Positions 46,101 to 59,400 of a stretch of 64,000 bases of DNA are shown here, one piece after another (the first letter of the stretch is position 1; each line of letters opens with the position of its first letter). The position numbers and the translations under genes are program-made. The stretch comes from Artocarpus heterophyllus (lineage: Eukaryota; Streptophyta; Magnoliopsida; Rosales; Moraceae), in contig CM046350.1 of NCBI GenBank assembly GCA_025403435.1, forward strand, positions 34,476,062 to 34,540,061, given 5' to 3'. The notes under the pieces are model-generated. The model searched no databases, was not told the DNA's origin, and saw only the letters and a list, made by a program, of their open reading frames with translations.

Positions 46101-47786
46101 AAAGTACTTCTTTACTTAGAAGGACCTAAATATGAAACAGCGAAGATGGCTAGAGCTAGTGTAGGATTATGATTGTGAAATCCTTTATCATCCAAAAAAG
46201 GCTAATCGAGTGGCTGATGCTTTGAGTTAGAAGACTATTGCCATGTTGATGTCATTACAAGTGATGTCTCAGCCTTTAAGGAAAGAAATTCTAGACTTTG
46301 GTTTGGAAATCATAACAGAACAGTTTTCAACATTCACTCTTGCTCCAAGGCTGTTCGATGAGATTTGGAGTAAGTAAGACCAAGATGTAAGCCTTGCAAG
46401 GATTAAGCAAGAAATAAAAGAAGGAAAATGTGAAGAGTTTCATATTACAGATGATGAAACTCTATATCTCAAGGACCGTTTATGTGTTCCCAACGTTGAT
46501 GGCTTAAGGGAAAGAATCTTAGCGGAAATACAAGATACTCCTTATTCAATTCATCTAGGTGCAACAAAGATGTACAACGATCTAAGGGATAGCTTTTGGT
46601 GGTTTGGAATGAAACGTGACATTGCAATGTATGTGAAGAAATGCTTGACATGCCAGCAAGTCAAAGCTGAACACTAGAGACCTGGCGGCGATTTATAGTT
46701 AATTCAAATACTAGAATGAAAGTGGGAGGATATTGCAATGGATTTCATTACCGGTTTGCCTAGGACTATGAATGGATATGATCCTATTTGGGTTGTTGTT
46801 GATCAATTGACAAAGACGGCGCATTTCATTCCCATCAAGATCACTTACTCTATAGAGCGGTTAGCGGAACTCTATGTCAAGAAAATTATGCGACTTCATG
46901 GAATCCCTAAGTCTATCATTTCTGATTGTGATGGTAGATTTACGTCTAAGTTTTGGAAAAGTGTATAGACTGCAATAGGGACTAAGTTGCACTTTAGTAC
47001 AGCTTTCATCCTCAGACAGAGGCCAAATAGAGAAGACAAACTTGATCTTAGAAGATATGCTTCAAGCCTGCACCCTGGACTTCAAGAGCAACTGGTGTAA
47101 AATGTTACCGTTAGCGTAATTTGCTTATAATAACAGCTACTAGGTGATGATTGGATAGGCACCTTATGAGGCCCTATATGGGCGGAAATGTACGTCGCCT
47201 ATATGTTGGCATAAAGCTGGTGAAAAGAAGTTGATAGAAAGCCTTGACGATGAAAAGACTAATTTTGTTAGTGAAACCTTCAAGATGATAAAGTTGATAA
47301 AAAAGAGAATAGAGACTGCTCAAAGCCGATAGAAAAGTTATGCTGATAAAGAAGAAGGCCCTTAGAATTCACTGTAGGCGATTCAGTGATTTTAAAGGTT
47401 GCGCCAATGAAAAGAGTTATGAGGTTCAGGAGGAAAGGCAAGTTGAGCCCAAGATTTATCGGACCCTATGAAATTGTGAAGCGGATAAGCAAGGTAGTGT
47501 ATCAATTGAGATCGTCACCTGAAATGTTAGCTATGCATGATGTGTTCCATGTTTCAATGCTCAAGAAGTATGTTTTGGATCCTGCGCACGTGATCAAGCC
47601 ATAGGTGATTGAAGTACAAAATGACCTTAGTTTTGAAGAAAAGCCAATAGAGATTTTAGATCGAAAGACTAAAATCTTAAGGAATAAAGAAATTCCTTTG
47701 ATCAATTATGGCAAAATCACTAAGTGGAAGAAGCTATATGGGAACGCGAAGATGACATGAGGGTTAAGTATCTGCAACTGTTTTGA
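43166..47786 (+). pseudogene. Degenerate gypsy gag-pol polyprotein (element B)
   Basis: Same gene order as element A. Gag coiled region (QRQLEEQRREFEELRANGQ) with a frameshift just after the ATG and a CCT-repeat polyproline tract at about 43320-43350. Two zinc knuckles at about 44130-44230, the second with one Cys changed to Tyr. The protease motif at 44450 reads DMG instead of DTG. Reverse transcriptase at 44995-45580 keeps FIDD at 45455-45466. RNase H has YSDALKMGLG (45895-45930). Integrase has its zinc domain at 46500-46680 and the core DFITGLPR at 46741, with a Cys replacing Arg in ISDRDG. A chromodomain-like end stops at 47784. Many stops and several frameshifts. Not functional. Confidence 0.92.
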
Positions 47787-48047
47787 GTTTTGTGGACGAA
47801 ACTCTTATAAGGTGGGAAGAATTGTAACACCTACCAATTTTCATGTAACAAAAATTGTTAGATAAGTAACGACGTTAAGTATTTTTCCCTTATGATATAA
47901 TGTTACTAACTATTTTATTTTAAGTATGATGACAGGTGACAATCACGTGGAATTGATGTGCTCAAGGTATTCATGTCATTTATGTTGTATGCTTGATAAT
48001 TATTTAGCAATCAATTAATGGTTTGTTATATTGAGTCTATACGGCAG

Positions 48048-48177
48048 TTCGGCAGGCCGATCCTTCATATTCGACAGGCTGAATTATCCCTCACAAAACG
48101 GTAGGCCGATGGATTTAATTGGCAGGCCGGACCTCATGACTTCGGTAGGCCAAAGTAAGCCATCAGTAGGCCAAATA
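48048..48177 (-). promoter_or_regulatory. TCGGCAGGCCGA motif cluster 1, element B 3' LTR
   Basis: The first copy, TTCGGCAGGCCGA at 48048-48060, is a perfect match. Others (ACGGTAGGCCGA, TTGGCAGGCCGG, TTCGGTAGGCC) show C/T drift. Confidence 0.5.
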
Positions 48178-50044
48178 CAGCTGACGAGTAATCAGCAGGT
48201 AATCACCAAAACCGTGGCATTGAGGATTGGATATGATTGGATGTAAATTTTTGGATGATTGGCATGTTTTGGTCCTTTTCCTTATTTTATGTGAGAGAAT
48301 AATTGACTTTTATGATCATTTGAGTAAATTGATAAGGTTTCCTACTTTGCACACTTCAAAATCGGGTAAGTAGAACAAATTATTTTGACCTTCCCTTAAT
48401 ATCCTTCATCTTACATGTAATTCTTCCAGCAAAAAAAAATTCCTACCATAAAGAAAGTCATTCCCCTTGTTCAATCAACTTTTTTCACGCATATTTTTCC
48501 CACTCCTACAAAGTTTTCTTAGACTCTCTTTCTTTCCTTTTTCTCTCATGCACTCTCTCCTTCTTCTCCTTTTCTCCATGATTTCTTCCTCTTCTCTCCT
48601 TCAATTTTGCTGCAAATATTTGAATAAAATATTGAGTATTCTTTTGGGTGAACTCAAGGAAATTAGAGAAGAATCGTTTTAAGGTAAGAACACATTCTAG
48701 ATTAATCCAGAAATTTTATTTTCTCTTTAATCCGAACCCCTTAACTCTGCGTACAAATTTCCATTTACAATGAAATATTATTATGATATTCATGTATGTG
48801 TTATGAGATATTCCGCAAAATTTCACGCCATTTAGAGTTTTCTATGTTGAGATATTAAATTTTTAGTCTCTGTCACTCATAGTAAACTGGTGCTGATTGG
48901 TTATGTTACACAAAAATATAGTCTTTGTTCACAATGCAAATGAATGTTATTTTGCATGAAATTTTCCAGATATATTCATGTATATATTAAGTGTTGAACT
49001 ATAAAGTCTCATGGTGAAATGATGAATATTTTATGTGTTATTGAATTATGAATACATAAGGGTCAAGCAAGTATTAGTATTGTAGTTTTTGCATGAGTAC
49101 TTATAAGTTGGTAAAATATATTTGTGTTCATGTATTTCTTGAAATGGAGGTGTGAATAATGTATTATGGTATTGGAGGATTCCTTGAATATAGATAAATG
49201 TTAATTTTATTTTTATATGAATGTATGACATGAACATTTTAAGAAGTGAGCAAATTGAGACCGCAGTGATGTCATCTAAAGAAAAGAATTAGTAAGTAAG
49301 CCAAGTAAGTACATTCTCACCTTCAACATGATGAATGTTTATGAACGTTTTATAAGGATATGTTTCATGATCAGTTTCTTAAAAGTTGAATTACATGATG
49401 TCTTCCATGAAAGCTTTTGATGTTCTATGAAAGTTCAATGAATGTCTCGATGATGACATTTGTGAAAGCTTAAAAGTGTGTATATATATATATATTTATA
49501 TGTATCACTTAAATAAGTATTGCACATCCTATGTTATGTTATGTTATGTTTATGTTTATGACGTTATGTTTGGTTTGGGATTAGCTACCTCTCTCCTCTC
49601 ATGATGGCGCGCCTACAACGATGATTATGGTGCAACACTTGGGCCCTTAAAAATAAAATGAATGAAGTTTTGATATGAATAATGTAATTAAAGTTATGTT
49701 CTATATGAGACTGTGCCAAGTGCACTATTATATTGATGATGATTATGATTATAATGTCTCATAAAAATGTTCATAAAATGTTTTATCTTGTGAGATTATA
49801 AAGTGTACTTACTAAGCTTTTTTCTTACTTAGTCTTACATCATATTGTAGATAAAGGAAAGAAGATTATGGAATAGGTGGAGAGCAAGGGCAGGCGTGTG
49901 AGTTATATACAATGGATTGAAAACGGAAGACGCTAAGAAAGAAGTTTTAAAATTTTTAAACTATGTTTTTATTACTTTGTATGTTTATTTCCTATGCTAT
50001 GAGATATTAAGACTTGTTTTTAATTATCTTGACTTTTGTAGAAA

Positions 50045-50214
50045 ATCGGCCTACCGATCATTATTGATCGGTCTGTCAGTGTTGGTATCGGCCTGCTGAT
50101 CTTAGTGATTTTAAACCTCGTTTTTGCAGAGCCTCAGACAGCCTACCTGTGGTCAAAGTTTGGATTGCCAGTCATGTTCAGCCTGTCGGTGTCCGAAGTT
50201 CGGCCTACCGAACT
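50045..50214 (+). promoter_or_regulatory. TCGGCCTGCCGA motif cluster 2, element B 3' LTR
   Basis: ATCGGCCTACCGAT at 50045, ATCGGCCTGCTGAT near 50088, a decayed CAGCCTGTCGG near 50180, and TTCGGCCTACCGAAC at 50199. It matches the order seen in the other LTR. Confidence 0.5.
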
Positions 50215-50459
50215 ATTAACAAAATTATTTAATGATTTTAAATTATATTTGCATTATGGCTTCATTAGCTTGGTACTGATGAATTGTTTAGATAAATATA
50301 GAAGGTTTTGAAATATTGATATTTAAAAAAATATATATGCATGGATCCTGGGATATATTTGCAAACTATGTTTTAAATTAAAATAGTTTATTTAAATAAT
50401 AGCAATACGGATGAATGTAATGACATCTATAACATTTGTAAGGAGGGCGTTACAATGTG

Positions 50460-51202
50460 TATGTATATATATGTTGTACATAGGCCATTGGTACACATTG
50501 CTATAGATTTAAAACTTCATAAGAACTAAGCTTCAAAATTTTAATAATTAATATTCACTATGGGTTTAAAGATCCGTTAAATTTAGTTGTTTTATACACG
50601 ATTACAAGATAGGAACATACATACATACATACATAGATAATAGACTAGTTAACCAATATGACTAAGAAGAAACCTAGATTGTGCTATTTGCTAATTCACA
50701 ATGAATTTTGAGGACTAAACTCTCACATGTGGGATTTGGACTCTAATCCACTCCTCAGTCATCTTTTTCGTGTTTTCTTTCACAACGTATAATATTATAA
50801 TATGCCACTTAAAATTCAAAATAGATAGTATTTTGTTATCTTTCTACTGAAATATTTTTTTTATAGTTTATAGACTAAATTTGATACAATTTTGAATATT
50901 GATATTTTCCATCTATTTATTCAATAATTTTGCCTATTTTTATTTTATAGATTAAATATGGTCTAACTTTTAAGTCAAACTATTTGTAGAGGAAGAAAAA
51001 ATATTAGGGACCCTTCATATGAGTTCAATTTAGTAGTTTTCTATTCAAAATTAACTCAGGGGATAATTTATGAGATACATTTTAGTTTAATGACTTTTTA
51101 GATTACAGAAACTAATTCTTAACAGAGACAATAATTAATTAAAGGACTATTCATAGATATATTTCTCTACTTTAATTGGCATGACATGTTTGTACTTTAT
51201 AT
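50460..51202. other. AT-rich spacer between element B and the CACTA element
   Basis: Host DNA without recognisable features; an ATAC simple repeat lies near 50610-50635. Confidence 0.4.
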
Positions 51203-52483
51203 AATCACTAGTAAAAACTGTAGATTACCCGACGGTTTAAAACCGCCGTGATATGTTTTCACAACGGTTTAAAAACCATCGTGTAATCGTTCATCATTGT
51301 ATCAATGAGACTTTTCACGATGGTTTTTTACCATCGTGAAATCCTTATTTTGGTGGGGTTCTAGGATCTTGGGACGAAGCTACCACGACAGTTTTCACTA
51401 AAAATTATCATAAAATGCTAAGTTTACATGACGATTTTTAGAAAAACTATCGTATAAGCTATGCCTTACACGACAGTTTTTATGAAAACCATCATGTAAG
51501 GCTCTTGTTTCACGACCGTTTTCACTAACAACCGTTGTGAAAAAGTTTGTTTGAAGCTAAAAAAAAAAAACAGAATTTCTAGTTTCCCACAGGATGAATG
51601 GTCTTGTATTTTCACCATTAATATAATGACTTGATTTCATAACCACATAATTATATTCAACTATAAAATTTTTACAAAATCATATATATATTTACATTGT
51701 AAAGTCATGTACTCTTTTCATGCTTGCACAAGAGTTGATGGATTTTTTGTGTCTAAGTCCATGCATGTTGTCATGTGTAAGGTAAAGAAAGAAAAGCAAA
51801 AATAAATATAATTAACAAAAATAATGAAAATAAAACTAATTAACTAAAACACAAACACAAACACATAGTCATAGAAGCTTTTCATCAAATATGTGGTGGA
51901 CATCACAATAATACTTAGGCATCACAAATACATAGAAAGTAACCTATTCTCACACCAAAATGCTAAATGTTGTTTAAAGTTCTTTCAAATACTAAATACA
52001 TGTAACACATACTAAATGAAAAATAACAAGTTAATATAACTAATATTGAAACTAAAACTAAAGCTAAACAACACTAAAATAACCAAATAATACTAAGTTT
52101 AGAACTAACAAAAACACTAAAACTAAAACTAATGGTTTGAAATTTATCAATGGTAGTGGAGCCGGTGGAACAGCAAAGGACGAGTCGAACGATGGTGGAG
52201 TCAGTAGAATGTCAAGGGATAAGGATGAACGGTGGCGAATGGCATCGGGTTTGTCGGGGTTTGGGTCATGGAAAGAGTGATAGAGGAATGTCAAAGTCGG
52301 TGGAATGCCGTGGGGATTGGGTTCCTTGATGGCTAGGATGTGGGGGAGAAGTTAGAGAGAAAAAGGGGTTTGAGAGTTAATGGGTTTGAGTTACAAAAAT
52401 TTCAAATAAATAGGGAAGGCCATGTCGTTGCCACGAGATACAATTTAGGCGGGATACTAAAAATTTCAAACATGCTGAACATT

Positions 52484-53570
52484 TCATGATAGTTTTAACT
52501 AAAAACCATCGTGAAAGGTCTTTTTTCTTTCACGACAGTTTTTACAAAAACCGCCATGAAAGGCGGGAAAGGTTCCTTCCACGACAGTTTTTATAAAAAC
52601 CATCGTGGAAGGTTCCGTATGTTTGAAATTTTTAGCATCCCACCAAATTTAATCTTTCATGATGGTTTTTATAAAAACCATCGTGGGAGGTTTGCATGTT
52701 TGAAATTCTTAGTAGCCTGCCTAAATTTAATTTTTCAACCTTCCACGACGGTTTTTATAAAAACCGTCGTGAAAGATTAAATTTGGCTGGATACTAAAAA
52801 TTTCAAACATGGAAGCTGCATGAGCTTTTCATAACGGTTTTTATAAAAACCATTGTGAAAGGAGGGAAAGGTTCCTTCCACGACGGTTTTTTATAAAAAC
52901 AGTTGTGGAAGGTTCCTCATGTTTGAAATTTTTAGTATCCCATCAAATTTAATCTTTCACGACGATTTTAACAAAAACCGTCATAGAAAGTTTGCATGTT
53001 TGAAATTTTTAGTAGCCCGCCTAAATTTAACCTTTCAACCTTCCACGATGGTTTTAAAAAAAACCGTCGTGAAAGATTAAATTTGATGGGATACTAAGAG
53101 GTTGTTTGGTTCGAGTATTTGAATAGAATATTTGAATGAAGATTTAAATTTTTGTGAGAGGAAATACTGTAGCAAAATGATTCAAACCGTGATTTGAACC
53201 ATAAAATAAACGGACCCTAAAATTTTCAAACATACAAATCTTCCATGACGGTTTTTATAAAAACCGTCGTGAAAGGTTAAATTTAGCGGGATACTAAAAA
53301 ATTCAAACATCCAAACCTTCCACGACGGTTTTTAAAACTGTTGTGAAAGATAATATTTAGGCGGGCTACTAAAAATTTTAAATATGTGGAACCTTCCACG
53401 ACGGTTTTTATAAAAATTATCGTGAAAGGTTTAATCTCACACGCCAGTTTTTCAAAAAACCATCGTGGTAGCTCCCGCCGATACCACGACTGTTTTTGTC
53501 TTCGTGAGCGTAACTTGCTGCTTTTTTTCCCCTTATTACGATAGTTTTTGAGAAACGGTTGTTAAATAAA
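52484..53570. repeat. Palindromic subterminal repeat array of the CACTA element
   Basis: About ten hairpin units, each an inverted CACGACGGTTTTTA and its complement around a TA centre, spaced by AAATTTGGCGGGATACTAAAA-like linkers in both orientations. The unit at 52744-52771 is a perfect 28-bp palindrome. A smaller set lies at 51225-51545. Confidence 0.85.
53098..53217. mobile_element. Tourist-like MITE nested in the CACTA element, 120 bp
   Basis: It interrupts one GGATACTAAAAATTTC linker of the array, duplicating TAA (53095-53097 and 53218-53220). The ends GAGGTTGTTTGG and, reversed, GGGTCCGTTTAT are imperfect inverted repeats. Like the MITE at 19120 it contains ACTGTAGCA. It inserted after the array had formed. 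Confidence 0.7.
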
Positions 53571-53601
53571 GGTCGTATAATCTCGAATTTGTGTAGTGAA
53601 T

Positions 53602-54282
53602 TTAATTAACACGACATTATATTATTGCACAACATTTGATCTTTTTTTGAAAATGATAATACATTCAAACTATAAAAAAACAAATAAAATACATATGACC
53701 GCCCACTAGAGGCAAATATGGCTCTTGTCTTTGACAAGATTCACCAATTAAAAAAACAGATGAAGCATAAGGAACAAAGACAAGTGTCATGATCTAAAGG
53801 AAAAAAACTCACTCAACACCTAGAATAGAGCTCATCAACCACTTGTTACAAGATACCACTACTGTCAATAGACAAAACCAATCGACCAAAATCAAAACTT
53901 CCTAAAGGAGGGCATATGCAACTTGACATATAGTCAAATCTAGTTGCCAGTCACCACATATAATATTGCTGTTAATCAGCGGGTGTGACATATAAACCAA
54001 AACTCGAGATGGGAAGCCTACAACATTTATTGTTAACAAATGGACAAAAACATTAAAAATGGCAAAAAAAAATACACATAGCGTCCTCAACTTTTCAAAG
54101 AGACCTGTCATTGACAGGACAGCCACTGTTGTCACAAAGACCAAACCTATATGGAACCCTCAAATGGAGAGCGTGGCCATCGACTGCCGCAAAACTAGGC
54201 ATCAATCCCACCATCATAGGCAACACACTTTCCGAGGCCATATTTGTCCGTCGTTAGCCATTTTTGTGCCTCCTTTGCCTAA
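53602..54282. other. Host repeat DNA left of element C
   Basis: Continuous with 63288 onward before element C inserted. Open frames on both strands (54059-54331 plus, 53902-54144 minus) are without recognisable domains. It may be part of another old element. Confidence 0.35.
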
Positions 54283-54287
54283 CCCAG

Positions 54288-56387
54288 TGTCACGCCCCAG
54301 AGTACGGGAGGTGACGTGGCAAATTATTTAGATTAATTAAAAGAGAATTTAATTAAAACCAATGGTTTAAGGATTAAATTAAGTGAGAAATAAGAAGATT
54401 TCCACCACATTTTTATAAAAGAATTTATAAATATTAAGCAAGTAATAAAAATTAATAAAGAACCGCGAGTATGGGTTCCACAACCCACAACTTGTGCACA
54501 CACATGGTACTGACAATATCATAAATACATTAAGTCTTACATGCCTTGATTAAATAATACAAAATATAAATCAATCCTCCTATTGCTCCTAAGTTCGGTC
54601 CGAAGAATCCTCTCCAAACCTAAATGGGAAACCACCTAGAGGGGTTAAAACAAATGAAACGTGAGTGAAAGGCTCAGTAGGACTATGTTTTACAAAATAA
54701 TTTAATTTGAAGAAACATTTCATTGACAGGAGTACTCAAAAGAAACCTTAAAAAAATAAATAAAAATAAATAATTTGAGTAGAACCGTCCTGACTCAGAA
54801 CAGTCTACTCGCATAATTAGAAATACCATTTTTCTTTTTCCTAGGCAAACCATGATATCACCACCGTAGTGGCCCAGCTGGGTTTCGGGACCTGCCCCCA
54901 AGGTCGATCGCTACACGACCCGATCTCTGATATGGCATCCTGCCTATGTGTTTATTATCATTATCATTCAAAACCCAATTACCAAATGTTGTCAATTACA
55001 TTCATTATGAAATTCATTTCAGATCACGGTATATTAAAATATAACCGATAAATTCATTTTCAAACAACCTTTGAAAACATTTTGATAGAAATCCTTTTCA
55101 AAGCCAAATCATTTCAAAACCAGGCTACCAAAGAAATAGGGTAGAGGTCCTACCTCAATACTCATGCCGGTGCCCCACATCGAAATCCCGGTCCGCTATA
55201 CGTTAGCTCCACGAAACCACGAACAACCCTAGATACAAACTAAGTCGATCAATTATCTAGTTTGAGACATTCTATGTTACTAAATCATTTCATGATGTCC
55301 TAGTGTGCCATTTGTATCATTAAAATCATTCTATAAGGTTGGGATTTAAATCAGGGTTCAAAACAGTGAAAACGGGTAAAAATCACAAAATTTTTCATGC
55401 CTCGGTCGGCCTGCCGGACTCCCTGCTTCGGCCGGCCGAACTGCACAGTTCGGCCTGCCGGAAGCAAAGTTCGGTCGGCCGAACAATTTCTAGGTTCGGC
55501 CTACCGGTCAGAAGAACACCGGCCTGCCAAACTGGGAAAATCCAAAAATCCCAGCCACGGGTTTCTCGATCCCCAAAATTCAAATCTTGATTCTAACCTA
55601 TTTTTCTCAAATCCCAGGCATGAAAAACAATCATAGTTGATAGAAAAACATACTAGAACATGTTTGGACTCATTTAAACAAGATTTAAATTCGAAATCCT
55701 TAAAAATCTGAAAATGAGAAATTGAGGAGAAAAATGAAAAATCTTAAATTCGATCCATTTTTCCTCAATTTAGGCTTAGATTCTAGTTGTTCTAAGTTCA
55801 TTTAACTCAAATCCATGGTTTTCTAAGCTTAAACAAACCTAGATTTCAAAAATGCTCAAAATTGAAAATTTTGTAAAAAGTTTAGAAATTTCAAATCTAA
55901 CCTCGAATCGAAGCTTCAATCCGCGATCTCGGTTGCCAAATCACGTCCCCGACCCTCCTCCTTGCTATCCCAAAGCTTCGATTCGAAATGGGGTTTAAAA
56001 ATTTGAGAGAGATGTAGAGAGAGAGAGAGAGGGTGCCGAGAGAGATCAAGAGGAAGAGAGAGAGAGATGACCGTGAGAGTGAGGAGAGAGAGAGAGAAGA
56101 AGGAAATAAATATAGAAAAACGGTGGACGGTTTTACTGTACGAAAACCATGTGCCGCCCACGGTTTTGCAAAACGGAGTATTCTTAACATTTTACAAATT
56201 GTTGTGTTCTAAAACTCAAAACATCATTTTAAAACAAATAAGAAATCATTTGAACGCATCAATTTAACAAAACAACCAAAAATTCAAAATCCAACCAAAT
56301 AATCTAATTAATGTTAAAACATTAATTATGGCACACTAATTCATCATTTACATTACATTAACACTAAATAAATTTTGAAGCGTTACA
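54288..56387 (-). repeat. 3' LTR of element C
   Basis: 2100 bp, plus-strand ends TGTCACGC and GCGTTACA. It holds a GA (CT on its own strand) repeat at about 56010-56100, a TATA-like CTATATTTAT on the minus strand near 56106-56116 and a TCGGCCTGCCGA cluster at 55402-55533. Confidence 0.92.
55402..55533 (+). promoter_or_regulatory. TCGGCCTGCCGA motif cluster, element C 3' LTR
   Basis: Six copies: GTCGGCCTGCCGGA, the perfect 14-bp palindrome TTCGGCCGGCCGAA (55427-55440), TTCGGCCTGCCGGA, TTCGGTCGGCCGAA, TTCGGCCTACCGGT and ACCGGCCTGCCAAA. Read along the element they run in reverse (TCGGCAGGCCGA). Confidence 0.5.
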
Positions 56388-56404
56388 ACTCTCCACCCCT
56401 AAAA
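56388..56404 (-). other. Polypurine tract of element C
   Basis: On the minus strand TTTTAGGGGTGGAGAGT directly precedes the 3' LTR. Confidence 0.75.
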
Positions 56405-56447
56405 GAAATTTCGCCCTCGAAATTTACAACTCATCTCAAAAACAAAA

Positions 56448-59400
56448 CTAATGCGGATACAATTCCCGCATACTCGACTCTAGCTCCCAAGTGGCTTCAT
56501 CAACCCCATGATGCTGCCACACGACCTTTACCAACGGTATCTCACGACGACGCAAGCTAATCACCTTCCGGTCGATAATCTAAATCGGCACTTCTTCGTA
56601 CGTCGTATCTTCTTGAACCTGCACATCGCGAAACGAAACCATCTTACCTTGCTCAGGCGGACACTTCCTAAGCATCGACACATGAAACACATCGTGCACA
56701 TAAGAAAGTTCGGGCGGAAGATCAAGCCGATAAGCGACCACACCAACACGCTGAGTGATCTCGAACGGCCCAATATAACTCGGTGCGAGCTTTCCACTCA
56801 CTCCGAACCGCATAGTTCCCTTACAAGGCGATACCCTCAAGAGAACGAAATCTCCAACCGCGAACTCTAAAGGTCTACATCTCCTATCCGCGTAACTCTT
56901 CTGCCGACTCTGAGCTGCCCTCAACCGATCTCGAATCACCGTGACTTTCTCGTTGCTATCACGAATCTCATCCGGCCCAAGAATAACCCTATCTTCTGGT
57001 TCGGCCCAACACACAGGTGACCGACACGGTCGCCCATACAACGCCTCAAACGGTGCCATACCGATACTCGCCTGATAACTATTGTTGTACGCGAACTCCG
57101 CCAAATGCAAACATTGCTTCCAATTCCCGCCGAAGTCCAATGCACAAGCTCGCAACATATCCTCGAGAACCTGAATAACCCGCTCAGACTGCCCATTAGT
57201 CTGAGGATGAAACGCCGTACTGAAGTTCAAATCCGTATCCAAAGCCTCCTGAAAACTCCTCCAGTACTTAGCATTAAACCTGGTGTCTCAATCAGAGGTG
57301 ATGGATAAAGGAACTCCATGCAACCTCACAATGTTCTGCATATACAACTCCCCGAGAACCTTCCTAGAACACGTCGACCTAAACGAAATGAAATGCGCCA
57401 ATTTTGTCAACCTGTCGACCACGACCCAAACTGCATCATGCCACTGCTCCGTCCTCGGCAAACTTGTGAGAAAATCCATCGTCACATGCTCCCATTTCCA
57501 CCCTGGAATAGGAAGCGGCTGAAGCTGACCTGCAGGCTTCTGATGCTCAGCTTTCACCTGAAGCCACGTCGAACACTTGGCCACGTACTCACGAACATCT
57601 TTCTTCATGCCTCTCCACCAATACTGCCTCTTCAAATCACGATACATCTTGGTGCTCCCCGGATGAATAGCGAACTGAGACCTATGAGCTTCATCTAGAA
57701 CGGTTTTCGTCACCTCGGCGATAACTGGAACTACAAAATGCTCCCAGAAGTACAACGATCCATCTGCATGCACGCTCCATTCCTTGAACTGCTCTCCGTT
57801 CTGAATCCGCAACCAAATCCCCTGCAAATGTCGATCCTGCCACTGACTTTGCTTCACCATTTGAACAAGAGCTGGAGTCGCTTCCACATGATACACCGAA
57901 ACTCGATCACAGTCTTCATGATACCGTAGTCAATATTCACTCACTGTCGCATCCCTGCTCCAGTCCTCAAAAATCAAACAGGCGAGAATCCCTGAAGACT
58001 TCCTGTTGAGCGCGTCCGCGACCACATTAGCTTTCCCGGGATGATACTACAACACAAAGTCATAATCCTCCATGTACTTGATCCACCTACGCTGCCTCAA
58101 GTTAAGATCCCTCTGAGTGAACAGATACCTCAAACTCTTGTGATCGGAGAAGACCTGAAACGACGCTCCGTACAAGTAACACCTCCAAATCTTCAGCGCG
58201 TAGATCACCGCCGCAAGCTCTAAATCGTGAGTAGGATAATTCCACTCGTGAGGTCGTAGCTGTCTCGATCCGTACGCAACCACACGTCTATGCTGCATCA
58301 ACACGCATCCAAGTCCGCGCCCTGAAGCATCCGCATAAACCTCATACGGCTCGTCACTGCTAGGAATAACCAACACTGGAGTTGAAGTCAACCGGTTCTT
58401 CAATTCCTGAAAAGCGAGCTCACAATCTTCATTCCACTAAAACCTGACATTTTTCTTGATCAATCTCGTCAACGGAGCTACAATCTTTGAAAAATCCTTC
58501 ACAAATTTCCTATAATATCCAGCAAGACCTAAGAAGCTGCGAATCTCCGCTACATTCCTTGGTCGTTCCCATTCCAATATAACCTCAATCTTAGACGGAT
58601 CTACAGAAATACCATGCTCCGAGATGACATGACCTAAAAACTTGACCTCAGTCAACCAGAACTCACACTTTTCCCTCTTAGCATACAACTGGTGCTCCCG
58701 CAGAGTCTAAAGCACGATCCGAAGATGCTGCTCATGCTCCTCCCAAGTCCTAGAATACACAAGAATATCATCGATGAACACGATCACGAACTGATCCAGA
58801 TACGGCCTAAATATCCTGTTCATCAAATCCATAAAAGTTGCCGGAGCATTCGTCAACCCAAAAGACATAACCAGAAACTCAAAGTGCCCATACCGAGTCC
58901 TAAAAGCTGTCTTAGGAATATCCTCTTCCTTGATCCTGAGCTAATGATAACTTAACCGCAAATCAATCTTCGAGAAGTACCGCGAACCTCCCAACTGATC
59001 AAACAACTCATCAATCCTAGGCAAGGGATACTTGTTCTTCACCGTGACACGATTCAGCTGCCGATAATCCACACATAACCTGAGAGTCTCATCGTGCTTC
59101 TTAGCAAACAAAACCGGTGCTCCCCACGGAGATGTGCTATTTCGAATATATCCTTTATCAGCAAGCTCCTGAAGTTGCTTCCTTACTTCCTTCATTTCTG
59201 CCGGCGCCATCCGATAAGGTGCCATAGAAATCGGTGATGTCCCTGGAAACAACTCGATACCAAACTTAATCTCCCGATGCGGTGGTAATCCTGGTAACTC
59301 GTCGGGGAAGACAACCTCGAACTCATCAACCACCAGAATCGCTACACTGCCACTCGAAACATAGGGCTCGCAATCTAGGTTGGCAAGAAAAGCACAACAA

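Larger units (their letters stand above)
40459..50454 (+). mobile_element. Ty3/gypsy LTR retrotransposon B, complete but dead
   Basis: Two LTRs, both from TGTAACACC to TTACA, enclose a primer site and a gag-pol remnant close to that of element A. Flanks are ATGCG (40454-40458) and ATGTG (50455-50459), a 5-bp target duplication with one C-to-T change. Total 9996 bp. The LTRs have diverged by substitutions and indels, so the insertion is not recent. Confidence 0.93.
47823..50454 (+). repeat. 3' LTR of element B
   Basis: 2632 bp, preceded by the purine tract AAGGTGGGAAGAAT. It keeps sequence at about 49320-49430 that the 5' LTR lost. Motif clusters lie at 48048-48177 and 50045-50214. Confidence 0.9.
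51206..53598. mobile_element. Non-autonomous CACTA (En/Spm-type) DNA transposon, 2393 bp
   Basis: The left end is CACTAGTAAAAACTG; the right end, reversed, is CACTACACAAATTCG. The inner parts of both ends share AGATTA..CGA. The flanks are AAT at 51203-51205 and 53599-53601, the 3-bp duplication expected for CACTA elements. The subterminal regions are filled with CACGACGGTTTTTATAAAAACC-type palindromes, thought to be transposase-binding repeats. No transposase reading frame was found; the minus-strand frame 52064-52294 is not recognisable. Confidence 0.88.

Noticed and set aside
52484..53570. Regular repeats resembling a CRISPR array
   Set aside because: The repeats are palindromic transposon subterminal units with similar linkers, not unique spacers, inside CACTA ends with a 3-bp target copy, in plant DNA.
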